A DNA stretch of 64,000 nt from DTHT01 sp037444625 (GTDB lineage: Bacteria > Acidobacteriota > Terriglobia > Bryobacterales > Bryobacteraceae): contig JBBIMA010000008.1 in NCBI GenBank assembly GCA_037444625.1, positions 25,104 through 89,103 on the forward strand, in the 5' to 3' direction. Below the pieces are notes generated by a model. That model ran no database searches. It was not told the origin of the DNA and worked only from the letters and a program-made list of their open reading frames with translations. Positions 1 through 7,295 of the stretch are shown here, one piece after another. Position 1 is the stretch's first letter. Each line of letters begins with the position of its first letter. The position numbers were made by a program, and so were the translations under genes.

Positions 1-1281
1 GAGGTCGGCGGCGCGCAGGTGCTTGCGGATTGCCTCGTTGACCTGCTCCCGGGTGAGTCTGGCCAGAGCGCCTTTCACGTAGGAGTTGTAGTCCGGGATG
101 CCGTAGTACAGGCTGTCCATGGCGTAGCCCAGCTCGGCGCTCTTGGTCCGGGTGAGCAGATTGACGTATTTGGTCAGGAACAGCCGCGTGCGTTCGAACT
201 CCTCCTGGGTCAGACCCAGGCGGACCAGCCGGTCCAGCTCGTACAACGCCAGCCGGAGCGAAAAGTGCGCCTTGTCGGGCTCCACCGGCCGGATCCAGAT
301 TTGGAAGATCTGCCGGCGGCGGCCCAGATTGGGATCGGGTTCGAACTGGAACATGCCGCGAGGAAAGTACTCGATGTAGGCGTAGTCGCCGTAGTTCAGC
401 CCGCGCAATTGCCGCATGCGTTCGTAGAGCCGCCCGCCGCTCATGCGGTGCTGGCCGAAGTAGGACTGCGCCACCAGCAGCGCCGGGTAGTCCGGGTGGC
501 CGCGGCGCACCGGAATGGGAAAGCCGATCGAGAAGGCTACCGAGCGGGTTTCCTTCTCGATCAAGGTGACGCGCAGGCCGCCGGGCCGCGACGGCTCAGG
601 CAACTTGAGCGACTCGGACCGGCCCGCCGGCAGCCGCGCGAAATCCCGGCGCACGCGCTCCGGGAAACCCTCGGGATAGCCGCCCGCCAGCCCGATCACC
701 AGGTTGGCCTGCGTGAACCGCCGCGCGTAAAAGTCGCGCAGGTCCTCCAGCGTGAGTTTCTCCAAGGCCGAGACCTTGCCCAGATTGTGATGGCCGTAAG
801 GATGACCGGCGTAAATCTCGTTGTAGAGGACTTCCTTGGCCAGCTCTTCGTCGTTGTTGCCCCGCAGCGAGACGCGCAGGAAGTTGACGGCGTCGTCGCG
901 CAGCCGGGTGAGATCCTCCGGGCGCCAGCCCGGCTCGAGCAGCATGGCGCGGAAGATCCGGTAGAACTCCTCCAGGTTGTCGCGGTGGGTGGTGGCCGCG
1001 AAGCTGGTCATTTCCTTGTCCACCTGGGCGGAGATCGAGACCGCCATGGGAAACAAAGCTTCCAGAATCTCCTGGTAGCTCAGCCGGCGCGTGCCGCCTT
1101 GGGCCAGCATCGCGGCCGTCAGAGCGGCCAGACCCTCCTTGCCCGCCGGGTCGGAGGCCGCACCCGTGAGAAAGACCAGGCGAAAGCTGACCAGGGGCGA
1201 GGACCCGGGCAGCGTGACCAGACGGGGCAGGGCTTCCAGCCCGGTCGCCAAAAGCAGCAGCATGGGCGGCAGCATCCTCAT
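1..1281 (-). CDS. M16 peptidase-like protein, non-catalytic partner (3' end cut off by window)
   Basis: The 427 codons visible here read as an M16 (insulinase/pitrilysin fold) protein with a short hydrophobic N-terminus (MRMLPPMLLLLATG) that should export it. The region where active members carry HxxEH reads AAMLAQGGTRR, so the zinc site is absent. This matches the inactive subunit of paired M16 proteases. The C-terminal half keeps M16 features such as a GRLYERMR-like segment and the FPIPVRRGHPDYPALLV stretch. Its ATG overlaps the stop of the upstream catalytic M16 gene (ATGA), so the two are translationally coupled and probably form a heterodimer in the periplasm. The C-terminus lies beyond the window. 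Substrate unknown. Confidence 0.85.
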   Translation of the reverse strand, partial: MRMLPPMLLLLATGLEALPRLVTLPGSSPLVSFRLVFLTGAASDPAGKEGLAALTAAMLAQGGTRRLSYQEILEALFPMAVSISAQVDKEMTSFAATTHRDNLEEFYRIFRAMLLEPGWRPEDLTRLRDDAVNFLRVSLRGNNDEELAKEVLYNEIYAGHPYGHHNLGKVSALEKLTLEDLRDFYARRFTQANLVIGLAGGYPEGFPERVRRDFARLPAGRSESLKLPEPSRPGGLRVTLIEKETRSVAFSIGFPIPVRRGHPDYPALLVAQSYFGQHRMSGGRLYERMRQLRGLNYGDYAYIEYFPRGMFQFEPDPNLGRRRQIFQIWIRPVEPDKAHFSLRLALYELDRLVRLGLTQEEFERTRLFLTKYVNLLTRTKSAELGYAMDSLYYGIPDYNSYVKGALARLTREQVNEAIRKHLRAADL

Positions 1282-2606
1282 TGCGATTTGCCTCCGGCCA
1301 GCGTGACGATGGTGCGGCCCGGCTCGACGAAGTATCGGCGCGCCGCTGCCTGGATGTCGGCCGGCGTGAGTTTCTCGTAGAGTTCGTAAACCCGGTTGAT
1401 GGTTTCGGGCGTGCGCCGCAAAGCCACGTAGCGCGCCACGGTGGCCGCCACCGCCTCACTGTCCCGCAGGCTGAGGGCGAAGCGGTAGCGCAAATGGCGC
1501 TTGGCCCGCTCCAGGCGCTCGGCCTCCACCGGCCGGGCCCGGAAACTCTCCAGCGTCGTCAGGATTTCATCCCGCACGTAGTCCAGATCGGCCTCTTTTT
1601 TCACCCGGGCCCAGACGGTGAACAGATAAGGATCCACGCGGTCCGGATTCTCCGCCTCCAACAGGTCCGCCTTCTGCTCGCGAATGACCAGCTTGCGGTA
1701 AAGCTGGGAGCTTTCCGAGAACCCGAGCTGGGCGATCAAGTCCAGGGCCACCTGGTCGGTTTCCGCATCCGAGTAGGCCGGACCGCGGAAGGCGGCGACC
1801 ACCCAGGGCAGCGTCGGGGAGGGCCAGTTCACATGATTGGCGCGCGGGCCGGCGGGCGGCGCCTCGGTCGGGATCCGGGCGCGGTAATCGCCCCGCTCCC
1901 AGGCCCCCCAATGCTTGGCGACCAACTCGCGCACCTGGGCCGGCGCCAAATCCCCCGCCAGAATGATGGTCGTGTACTCCGGACGGTAGTAGCGCCGGAA
2001 GAACTGGAGGCTGTACTCATACTGGTTGGGCATGTCCTGGATGTCTTTGAGGAAGCCCATGGTGGTGTGCTTGTAGGGGTGGCGATCGAAAGCCGTATCG
2101 CGCAACACTTCGTACAGCTTCGAGACCGGGTTGGCGCTGTTCTTGTTGTACTCGCCCAGCACCGCCAGGGCCTCCGTGCGGAAGTCCTCGGCGGAATACT
2201 CCAGGCGCTGGAAGCGGTCGGCCTCCATGGCCAGAATGGTCTCCAGATCCTCCTTTGAGAAGGTGGTGTGGTAGGCGGTGTGATCGTCGGTGGTGTAGGC
2301 GTTCGAAGCCGCTCCGGCCGCCTTGAGCACCGCTTCGTACCTGGCCGGCGGGAATTGCCTGGTCCCGCGGAACATCATGTGCTCAAACAGGTGAGCGAAC
2401 CCGCTCTTGCCCGGCTCGACTTCGTTGCGCGAGCCCGCGGCCACCACGATGTAGAGCGCCACCACGTTGGGGTAATCAGTGGGGATCGTGATCAGGCGCA
2501 GCCCGTTGGGAAAATCCTGCTGGTCCCAAGGGTAAGGGAAGATCTTGCGTTCGCCGGCCGAACAGGTCGCCATGGCGCACAGCCAAGCCGCCAGCAGCAG
2601 TCGCAT
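1278..2606 (-). CDS. M16 family zinc metallopeptidase, catalytic subunit
   Basis: A 442-residue exported protein with a signal peptide at about residues 1-18 (MRLLLAAWLCAMATCSAG). The inverted zinc motif HLFEH is intact at residues 72-76, followed by the downstream glutamate region at about 145-152 (EALAVLGE). This is the active architecture of M16B peptidases, which degrade peptides in a closed chamber formed with a second M16 subunit. The second subunit is encoded immediately downstream with a 4-base overlap. Family assignment is firm. The physiological substrate cannot be told from sequence. Confidence 0.92.
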   Translation of the reverse strand: MRLLLAAWLCAMATCSAGERKIFPYPWDQQDFPNGLRLITIPTDYPNVVALYIVVAAGSRNEVEPGKSGFAHLFEHMMFRGTRQFPPARYEAVLKAAGAASNAYTTDDHTAYHTTFSKEDLETILAMEADRFQRLEYSAEDFRTEALAVLGEYNKNSANPVSKLYEVLRDTAFDRHPYKHTTMGFLKDIQDMPNQYEYSLQFFRRYYRPEYTTIILAGDLAPAQVRELVAKHWGAWERGDYRARIPTEAPPAGPRANHVNWPSPTLPWVVAAFRGPAYSDAETDQVALDLIAQLGFSESSQLYRKLVIREQKADLLEAENPDRVDPYLFTVWARVKKEADLDYVRDEILTTLESFRARPVEAERLERAKRHLRYRFALSLRDSEAVAATVARYVALRRTPETINRVYELYEKLTPADIQAAARRYFVEPGRTIVTLAGGKSQ

Positions 2607-2709
2607 CCCTCGATTATGTCACGGGCCACCAAGGCGATGAAGAGGGGCGCGCCCCCCACGCCTGCGCGCCGCCCCCGGGCGCCATTCCGGCGGGGTCCTG
2701 AAAAGAGAA

Positions 2710-2736
2710 AACCCGCGCCGCCCTGCGGCGCGGGTT
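2710..2736 (-). terminator. Rho-independent terminator of the PEP-CTERM gene
   Basis: A perfect 12-bp stem (AACCCGCGCCGC and its complement) with a 3-base loop. On the minus strand the stem is followed by a T-rich run (TTTTCTCTTTTC). It lies about 40 bases past the stop of the gene ending at 2777 and before the M16 gene start at 2606. Confidence 0.8.
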
Positions 2737-2776
2737 CCCCGAAGCCGTGATTCTCGTTGTCCGGACGGCCGGGCGT

Positions 2777-3433
2777 TCAAGCGCGGCGGCGCAAGAAGCC
2801 CACCGCGATCAAGCCCAGACCCACCAAGGCCAAAGTCGCCGGCTCAGGCACGGCCACCACGCTGACGTCGTCCAGCGTCGGGCCGAACGAGTAGCCCCAC
2901 TGCGGGTCGTTGTAGGTCTCCAGGCTCGTGAAGCCCAGAGTAGTCAGCGCACTGGTGGCCGTGAAATCCCAGCTCACATACATCCAGCCCATGTTGGAGT
3001 AAGTCTGGCCGTTGACGACGTAGTTGAAATCGGCGTAAGTTACGCTCGGATTGTCCGCCCAGACGCGCAGCGTCGTGGTGCGCGGCTGGATGTCGGGGTT
3101 CCCGGCCAAAGCGAAGGTCACCCGATACGTCTGGCCAGGCGTGGAGGTGAAGGTCTGCCAGATCGTTCCGTTCTGATACAGCCCGGCCATATCCAGGCTG
3201 CGGCTGCCGTGAGCGGCCTGCCAATACGAACCGACGTAGTCTACGCTGCCTGTTACGAGGCTCCAATTCGTGATGGTGAGGTTATCCGGAGCCGTCAAGC
3301 TCTGGAATCCGTACGGGTTCCAGCTCGGATTGCCCAACTCGAAGCTGCCGTTCTGGATCAGGTTCGCCGATGCCGGCGCCACCGCGACGCAGCTCAACAC
3401 AACCACCGCCAGAATCAGACGTAGTCTGCGCAT
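2777..3433 (-). CDS. PEP-CTERM sorting domain protein with choice-of-anchor C/DUF642-like domain
   Basis: A 218-residue secreted protein. Residues 1-23 form a signal peptide (ending APASA). The mature part begins NLIQNGSFELG and resembles the beta-sandwich of choice-of-anchor C/DUF642 proteins, which often bind carbohydrate. The C-terminus (about 195-218) has the full PEP-CTERM pattern: VPEPATLALVGLG, a hydrophobic helix and RRRA. The exosortase system is known to process such proteins, but no exosortase gene is in the window. The ATG sits about 6 bases after a good -10 box, so the mRNA may be leaderless. A strong terminator follows. Confidence 0.9.
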   Translation of the reverse strand: MRRLRLILAVVVLSCVAVAPASANLIQNGSFELGNPSWNPYGFQSLTAPDNLTITNWSLVTGSVDYVGSYWQAAHGSRSLDMAGLYQNGTIWQTFTSTPGQTYRVTFALAGNPDIQPRTTTLRVWADNPSVTYADFNYVVNGQTYSNMGWMYVSWDFTATSALTTLGFTSLETYNDPQWGYSFGPTLDDVSVVAVPEPATLALVGLGLIAVGFLRRRA

Positions 3434-3439
3434 GTCAAC

Positions 3440-3468
3440 AGTATGGGGCAGGGTCCCCCTGATGTCAA
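3440..3468 (-). promoter_or_regulatory. Sigma-70-type promoter for the PEP-CTERM gene
   Basis: On the minus strand, TTGACA (3468-3463) is followed by a 17-base spacer and CATACT (3445-3440). The ATG begins at 3433, only 6 bases after the -10 box, which puts the likely transcription start at or next to the start codon. Confidence 0.65.
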
Positions 3469-3625
3469 GACCTTAACCCGTCTTTGTGAGTACTAGTACC
3501 ACGTAGCATCCACCCATCCCTGCCCAGCCGGCAGGGCCACGCCTTCCCCCCTCTGCGTCGCCCGCTACCCTCTTGCGGATCAATGGATTGCGCTACAGCC
3601 CCTTCCCGATGCTACGCTATCGCCT

Positions 3626-4432
3626 ATGCGCTTGCTGGATCTTGCTCTGCTTTTTGGCCCGGCCCTGGCGGCCGTCGCCCAGCCTTCCCGCGAGCTGGCG
3701 GATCTGAACTGGATGGAGTTCCGCGAGTTGGTCCCCAACAAGATCCGCACCGTGCTGCTTCCCACCGGCACCATCGAGGCCCACGGGGCGATCAATAACG
3801 GGGCCGACGTCGTGGCGCCCGTGGCGCTGGCCCGCGCCATGGCGCCGCGCCTCAACGCCTTGGTGGCGCCTGCGATCCCCTACGGCGTCACAGGCCCCCT
3901 GGACGCCTACGCCGGGGGATTCTCGATCAGCGAGGCCGCCTACCGCGCCTATGCCGGCGACGTGCTGGCCGGCCTGGCTCGCAACGGCTTCCGCAACTTG
4001 ATCGTGATCAACGGCCACGGCGGACCGCAGACCGCAATCTTGAACGAGGCGGCCGAAGCCGCCGGGCGCGCCCATCGCGTTCGCACCCTGGTGACCAACT
4101 GGTGGACCATCTGCTCGGACCTCACCCTGAAGGTGTTCGGCGAGGACGGCGGGCACGCCGGCTGGAACGAGACCGCGTTCATTCAAGCCATTGATCCCAA
4201 GCTGGTCCGCCCGGAGCGCTATACCGACCGGCTGGCGCTTCCCCGCCCGCCCGAGGGCTCCTGGTCGGCCTATCCCTTTCCCGCCACCATCATCCTGTAC
4301 CGGCCGGGACAGGGGTACGTGCGGTTCGATCAGACCAAAGCCAAGGCCTACTTCGACGCCGTCGTGGACAGAATGACCGGGCTCGTTCAGGAGATCATCG
4401 CGCGCTGGGATGAAGCGGGCGTGCTGCCCTGA
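3626..4432 (+). CDS. Secreted creatininase-family amidohydrolase
   Basis: A 268-residue protein with a hydrophobic leader at residues 1-19 (ending AAVAQ). Creatininase-fold metal ligands are visible: E51 and H53 in GTIEAHG, D61, H131 in NGHGG, and H177/E182 in GHAGWNET. Creatininase-family enzymes hydrolyse cyclic amides or related rings with two metal ions (creatinine, formamidopyrimidines, 3-dehydro-scyllo-inosose). The substrate here is unknown. The export signal is unusual, since characterised members are cytosolic, but secreted versions are common in acidobacterial genomes. No Shine-Dalgarno is evident. A weak -10-like TACGCT sits 7 bases before the ATG. The 3' end overlaps the convergent ogt gene by 38 bases. 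Confidence 0.88.
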   Translation: MRLLDLALLFGPALAAVAQPSRELADLNWMEFRELVPNKIRTVLLPTGTIEAHGAINNGADVVAPVALARAMAPRLNALVAPAIPYGVTGPLDAYAGGFSISEAAYRAYAGDVLAGLARNGFRNLIVINGHGGPQTAILNEAAEAAGRAHRVRTLVTNWWTICSDLTLKVFGEDGGHAGWNETAFIQAIDPKLVRPERYTDRLALPRPPEGSWSAYPFPATIILYRPGQGYVRFDQTKAKAYFDAVVDRMTGLVQEIIARWDEAGVLP

Positions 4433-4937
4433 TCGCGCCCTCCAGCTCCAACAGACGCCGCTTGATCGGCTCCCCGCCCCCATAGCCTCCCAGGCTTCCG
4501 TCGGAGCGGATCACGCGGTGGCAAGGCACGACGATGGCAACCGGGTTGGCGGCGTTGGCCGAGCCCACGGCCCGCGCAGCCCCCGGAGATCCCAGAGCGC
4601 GCGCCAGCTCGCCGTAGCTGCGGGTCTCGCCGTAGGGAATCTCGCACAGCGCCCGCCAGACGCGCATTTGAAAGGCCGTGCCCCGGTAGGCCACCGGCAG
4701 ATCGAACTCGCGCCGCCGGCCCTCGAGGTACTCGAGCAACTGCCGGGCGGCGGCCTGAACCAGAGGATGGTCCGAATCCTCCCGGCAGACTGCGCCGTAG
4801 CGCCGCGTCAGCTCGGTCCGGAACTCAGCCGGCTCGACCCCCAGCGCGATGCGCACGACGGCCTCCCCGCAGGCCGCGATCCGGATCCGAAGTCCGCCGG
4901 TTTCCACCGCGCCGCAATGCAGCTCGTTCGGTGACAT
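4395..4937 (-). CDS. ogt: Methylated-DNA--[protein]-cysteine S-methyltransferase
   Basis: A 180-residue suicide DNA repair protein that removes the O6-alkyl group from guanine onto its own cysteine. The active-site motif VVPCHRVI is present with the acceptor cysteine at C139. It is preceded by the helix-turn-helix region (about 85-130, with RSYGELARALG and the NP hinge) and followed by a GGYGGG loop. The N-terminal RNase-H-like domain is short. The gene lies 4 bases downstream of the aldehyde dehydrogenase and is probably cotranscribed. It overlaps the convergent creatininase gene by 38 bases. Confidence 0.95.
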   Translation of the reverse strand: MSPNELHCGAVETGGLRIRIAACGEAVVRIALGVEPAEFRTELTRRYGAVCREDSDHPLVQAAARQLLEYLEGRRREFDLPVAYRGTAFQMRVWRALCEIPYGETRSYGELARALGSPGAARAVGSANAANPVAIVVPCHRVIRSDGSLGGYGGGEPIKRRLLELEGAIRAARPLHPSAR

Positions 4938-4941
4938 CGCC

Positions 4942-6363
4942 TCACACCTTCCAGCAGATCAGTTTGGGCTCGGTCATCTCCTCGATGGCGTACTTGGGCC
5001 CCTCGCGTCCGGTCCCGCTCAACTTGACGCCGCCGTAAGGCATGTGGTCCACGCGGTACTGCGGAATCTCGTTGATCATGACGCCGCCCACACGCAGCCG
5101 CCGGGCGGCGCGGAAAGCTTTCGAGATGTCCCGCGTGTAAATGCCGGCTTGCAGCCCGTATTCGGAGCGGTTGACCAGCTCGAGGGCTTCTTCGAGGCTG
5201 TCGAAGCAGTTGACGCCCACCACCGGGCCGAAGACCTCGCGGCAGCAGAGCCGCACGTGGGGAGGAACCTCCGCCAGCACAGTGGGCTCCATGGTGGCCC
5301 CGCGCCGCGCGCCTCCGCTCAGCAGCCGTGCGCCGGCCTGGACCGCCTCGGCGATCCACTCCTCGACTCTTCGGGCTTCGGCCTCGCTGATCAGCGAGCT
5401 GATCTCGGAGGAGGGATCGTGCGGGTGGCCGATTTTCAGCCGCCGGGCGCCCGCGAGGAAGCGCTCGAGGAATTCCTCCCGTACGCGGCGGTGGACGTAG
5501 ATGCGCTGGATCGAGATGCACACCTGGCCCGAGTTGGCGAAGCTGCCCGGGACCGCTCGCGCCGCCGCCTCCTCCAGCGCGGCGTCTTCGTCCACGATCA
5601 GAGCTGAGTTGTTGCCCAGCTCCAGGGTCACCCGCTTCATGCCGGCCAGGCTGCGGATGCGCGCCCCCACCTCGGGGCTGCCCGTGAAGCTTACCATGGC
5701 GATGTCGGGATGGGCGCTCAACAGATCGCCCAGCTCGCCGCCCGGCCCCGGGATGACGTTCAGCGCTCCGGCCGGCAGGCCGCATTCCTGGAAGATCTCG
5801 GCCAACAGCAAGGCGCTGAGGGGAGTGGCGGAGGCCGGCTTGTGGACCATCGCGTTGCCGGCCGCCAGCGCCGGCCCGATCTTGTGCAGCGCCAGATTCA
5901 AGGGAAAGTTAAAGGGGGTGATGGCCGCCACGACCCCCAGCGGCTCGCGAACGGTGATCGCCCAGTGGTCTTTGCCTGCCGGAGCCCCTTCCATCGGCAC
6001 CACCTCCCCGCGCAGGCGGCGGGCTTCCTGGGCGGAAAACAGCAAGGTTTGGGCGGCCCGCTCGACCTCCAGGCGGGCCTCGCGGATCGGCTTGCCGCTC
6101 TCCGAGCTGACCCTCAAGGCCAGCTCTTCGCGCCGCTCGAGCAACCGGTGGTGCGCCTTGGTGAGCAGTTCGGCCCGCTCGGCCGGGGTCATCTCCGCCA
6201 TCAGCGGAGCGGCGGCCCGGGCGGCGGCCACCGCCGCCTCGAGCTGCTCGGGCCCGGCCAGGAAGACTTCCCCGATGGGCGAGCCGTCGTAGGGCAGCCG
6301 GAGCTGGGCCTTGCGGGCGGTCTTGACGGGCTCGCCGCCGACATAAAACGGGTATTCCATCAC
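4942..6363 (-). CDS. NAD(P)-dependent aldehyde dehydrogenase
   Basis: A 473-residue cytosolic ALDH-superfamily enzyme that oxidises an aldehyde to the acid or a thioester. Catalytic residues are visible: N152 (FNFP), E248 (LELGNN) and the nucleophile C282 (FANSGQVC). The local sequence GQVCISIQRIYVH resembles the lactaldehyde/glyceraldehyde-type clade more than methylmalonate-semialdehyde dehydrogenase. It is therefore probably not IolA, although inositol genes occur elsewhere in the window. ogt follows 4 bases downstream. The substrate is not determined. Confidence 0.9.
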   Translation of the reverse strand: MMEYPFYVGGEPVKTARKAQLRLPYDGSPIGEVFLAGPEQLEAAVAAARAAAPLMAEMTPAERAELLTKAHHRLLERREELALRVSSESGKPIREARLEVERAAQTLLFSAQEARRLRGEVVPMEGAPAGKDHWAITVREPLGVVAAITPFNFPLNLALHKIGPALAAGNAMVHKPASATPLSALLLAEIFQECGLPAGALNVIPGPGGELGDLLSAHPDIAMVSFTGSPEVGARIRSLAGMKRVTLELGNNSALIVDEDAALEEAAARAVPGSFANSGQVCISIQRIYVHRRVREEFLERFLAGARRLKIGHPHDPSSEISSLISEAEARRVEEWIAEAVQAGARLLSGGARRGATMEPTVLAEVPPHVRLCCREVFGPVVGVNCFDSLEEALELVNRSEYGLQAGIYTRDISKAFRAARRLRVGGVMINEIPQYRVDHMPYGGVKLSGTGREGPKYAIEEMTEPKLICWKV

Positions 6364-6583
6364 CGTCCATGATACGCGCAGCGGGCGGCGGGAGGCCGCT
6401 CAGATCCTGCTGCATCCTTTCGCCCGGGTCCTGCATCTAGCCAGGTAGACTTCTTACAGGCCGGGCGGGCGGACGGGCCCACTGGGCTGAAGGCCCGCCG
6501 ACCCACGGCCTGGACACTCAGGGGCGGCGGCGGACCGGGGAAGCCGGGGGCCGCCGGGCTTAGCCCGCCATGTGGTGGGTCGA

Positions 6584-6605
6584 GGGGCCGTCGGGGAACG
6601 GCCCC
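6584..6605 (-). terminator. Hairpin just downstream of skp
   Basis: An 8-bp perfect stem (GGGGCCGT with its complement) and a 6-base loop, starting 4 bases past the skp stop. The minus strand has no clear U-tract after the stem. It could terminate transcription or stabilise the 3' end. On the plus strand it is followed by CTTTT, but no plus-strand gene ends here. Confidence 0.35.
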
Positions 6606-6609
6606 CTTT

Positions 6610-7212
6610 TCATTTGGGCGTTGCCGGCTTGGGAGCGGCCGGTTTGGCCGGTGTAGCCGGCTTGGGCGAGGCGGCGCCCACGGCCGAGGGCGCGTTCTTG
6701 TCGTAGAGCTCGACGATGGCCTGCGTGATGTCAATCGAATTGGCCGCGTAGAGCACGGGCGTCTGGGGCGAGCTGACGTCGAGGATCAGGGCGAAACCGT
6801 TGTCCCGCGCGTACTTGTCTATGACCTGCATGAGGCGCCCGCCCAGTTCTTGTAGGATTTTCTGCTGCTCCTGATCGAACTCGGACTGGGCGTCCTCGGT
6901 GTCGCGGTTGAGACTGCGGGTCTTGGCGTCAATCTCGCGCATCAGCTTCTGGCGGGCTTCCTCGCTGAGCGTATTGGCGCCCTTGCGGAGCTGCTCTTGC
7001 AGGGTGTTGATCTCGCTCTGCTTTTTCTCCAGCTCCTTGCGCCTGGGCTCGAACTTGTTCTGAAGCTCAGTGGCCGCCTGCTGGCCGTCCTTGGTGCTGA
7101 TGATGGCGTTCTGGATGTGGATGATGCCCACCTTGGTGGGCTGCGTCTGGGCGCACAACACGGCCGCCAGGCCGCAGAGCATCGCCGGCGCGACGAATGG
7201 GTGTCTGGTCAC
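6610..7212 (-). CDS. skp: OmpH/Skp family periplasmic chaperone
   Basis: A 200-residue protein with a signal peptide (residues 1-21, ending VLCAQ). It has the OmpH pattern: a short beta segment (KVGIIHIQNAI), a long charged coiled coil (about 45-125, rich in E, K, Q) and a closing beta region (FALILDVS...PVLYAA). Skp is a trimeric chaperone that escorts unfolded outer-membrane proteins to the Bam complex. The C-terminal tail (about 180-200) is a Pro/Ala/Lys repeat, an extension beyond the usual domain. It lies directly downstream of bamA, the order seen in many Gram-negatives, which supports the call. Confidence 0.92.
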   Translation of the reverse strand: MTRHPFVAPAMLCGLAAVLCAQTQPTKVGIIHIQNAIISTKDGQQAATELQNKFEPRRKELEKKQSEINTLQEQLRKGANTLSEEARQKLMREIDAKTRSLNRDTEDAQSEFDQEQQKILQELGGRLMQVIDKYARDNGFALILDVSSPQTPVLYAANSIDITQAIVELYDKNAPSAVGAASPKPATPAKPAAPKPATPK

Positions 7213-7272
7213 GAGATTCTCACTCCTGTCGGGTGGCCTGATCTACAATCATACCCGAACCCCGCCCGGTCT

Positions 7273-7292
7273 CGCCCGGCAAGCGCCGGGCG
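7273..7292 (-). other. Intercistronic hairpin between bamA and skp
   Basis: A perfect 8-bp stem (CGCCCGGC with its complement) and a 4-base loop, 3 bases past the bamA stop codon. It has no U-tract. It is more likely an RNA-stability or attenuation element than a full terminator, since skp follows in the same direction. Confidence 0.35.
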
Positions 7293-7295
7293 GTC

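Noticed and set aside
4942..6363. Aldehyde dehydrogenase as IolA (methylmalonate-semialdehyde dehydrogenase) of the inositol pathway
   Set aside because: Its sequence around the catalytic cysteine looks like the lactaldehyde/glyceraldehyde clade, it is 14 kb from the inositol block, and the Thermotoga-type route does not need IolA.
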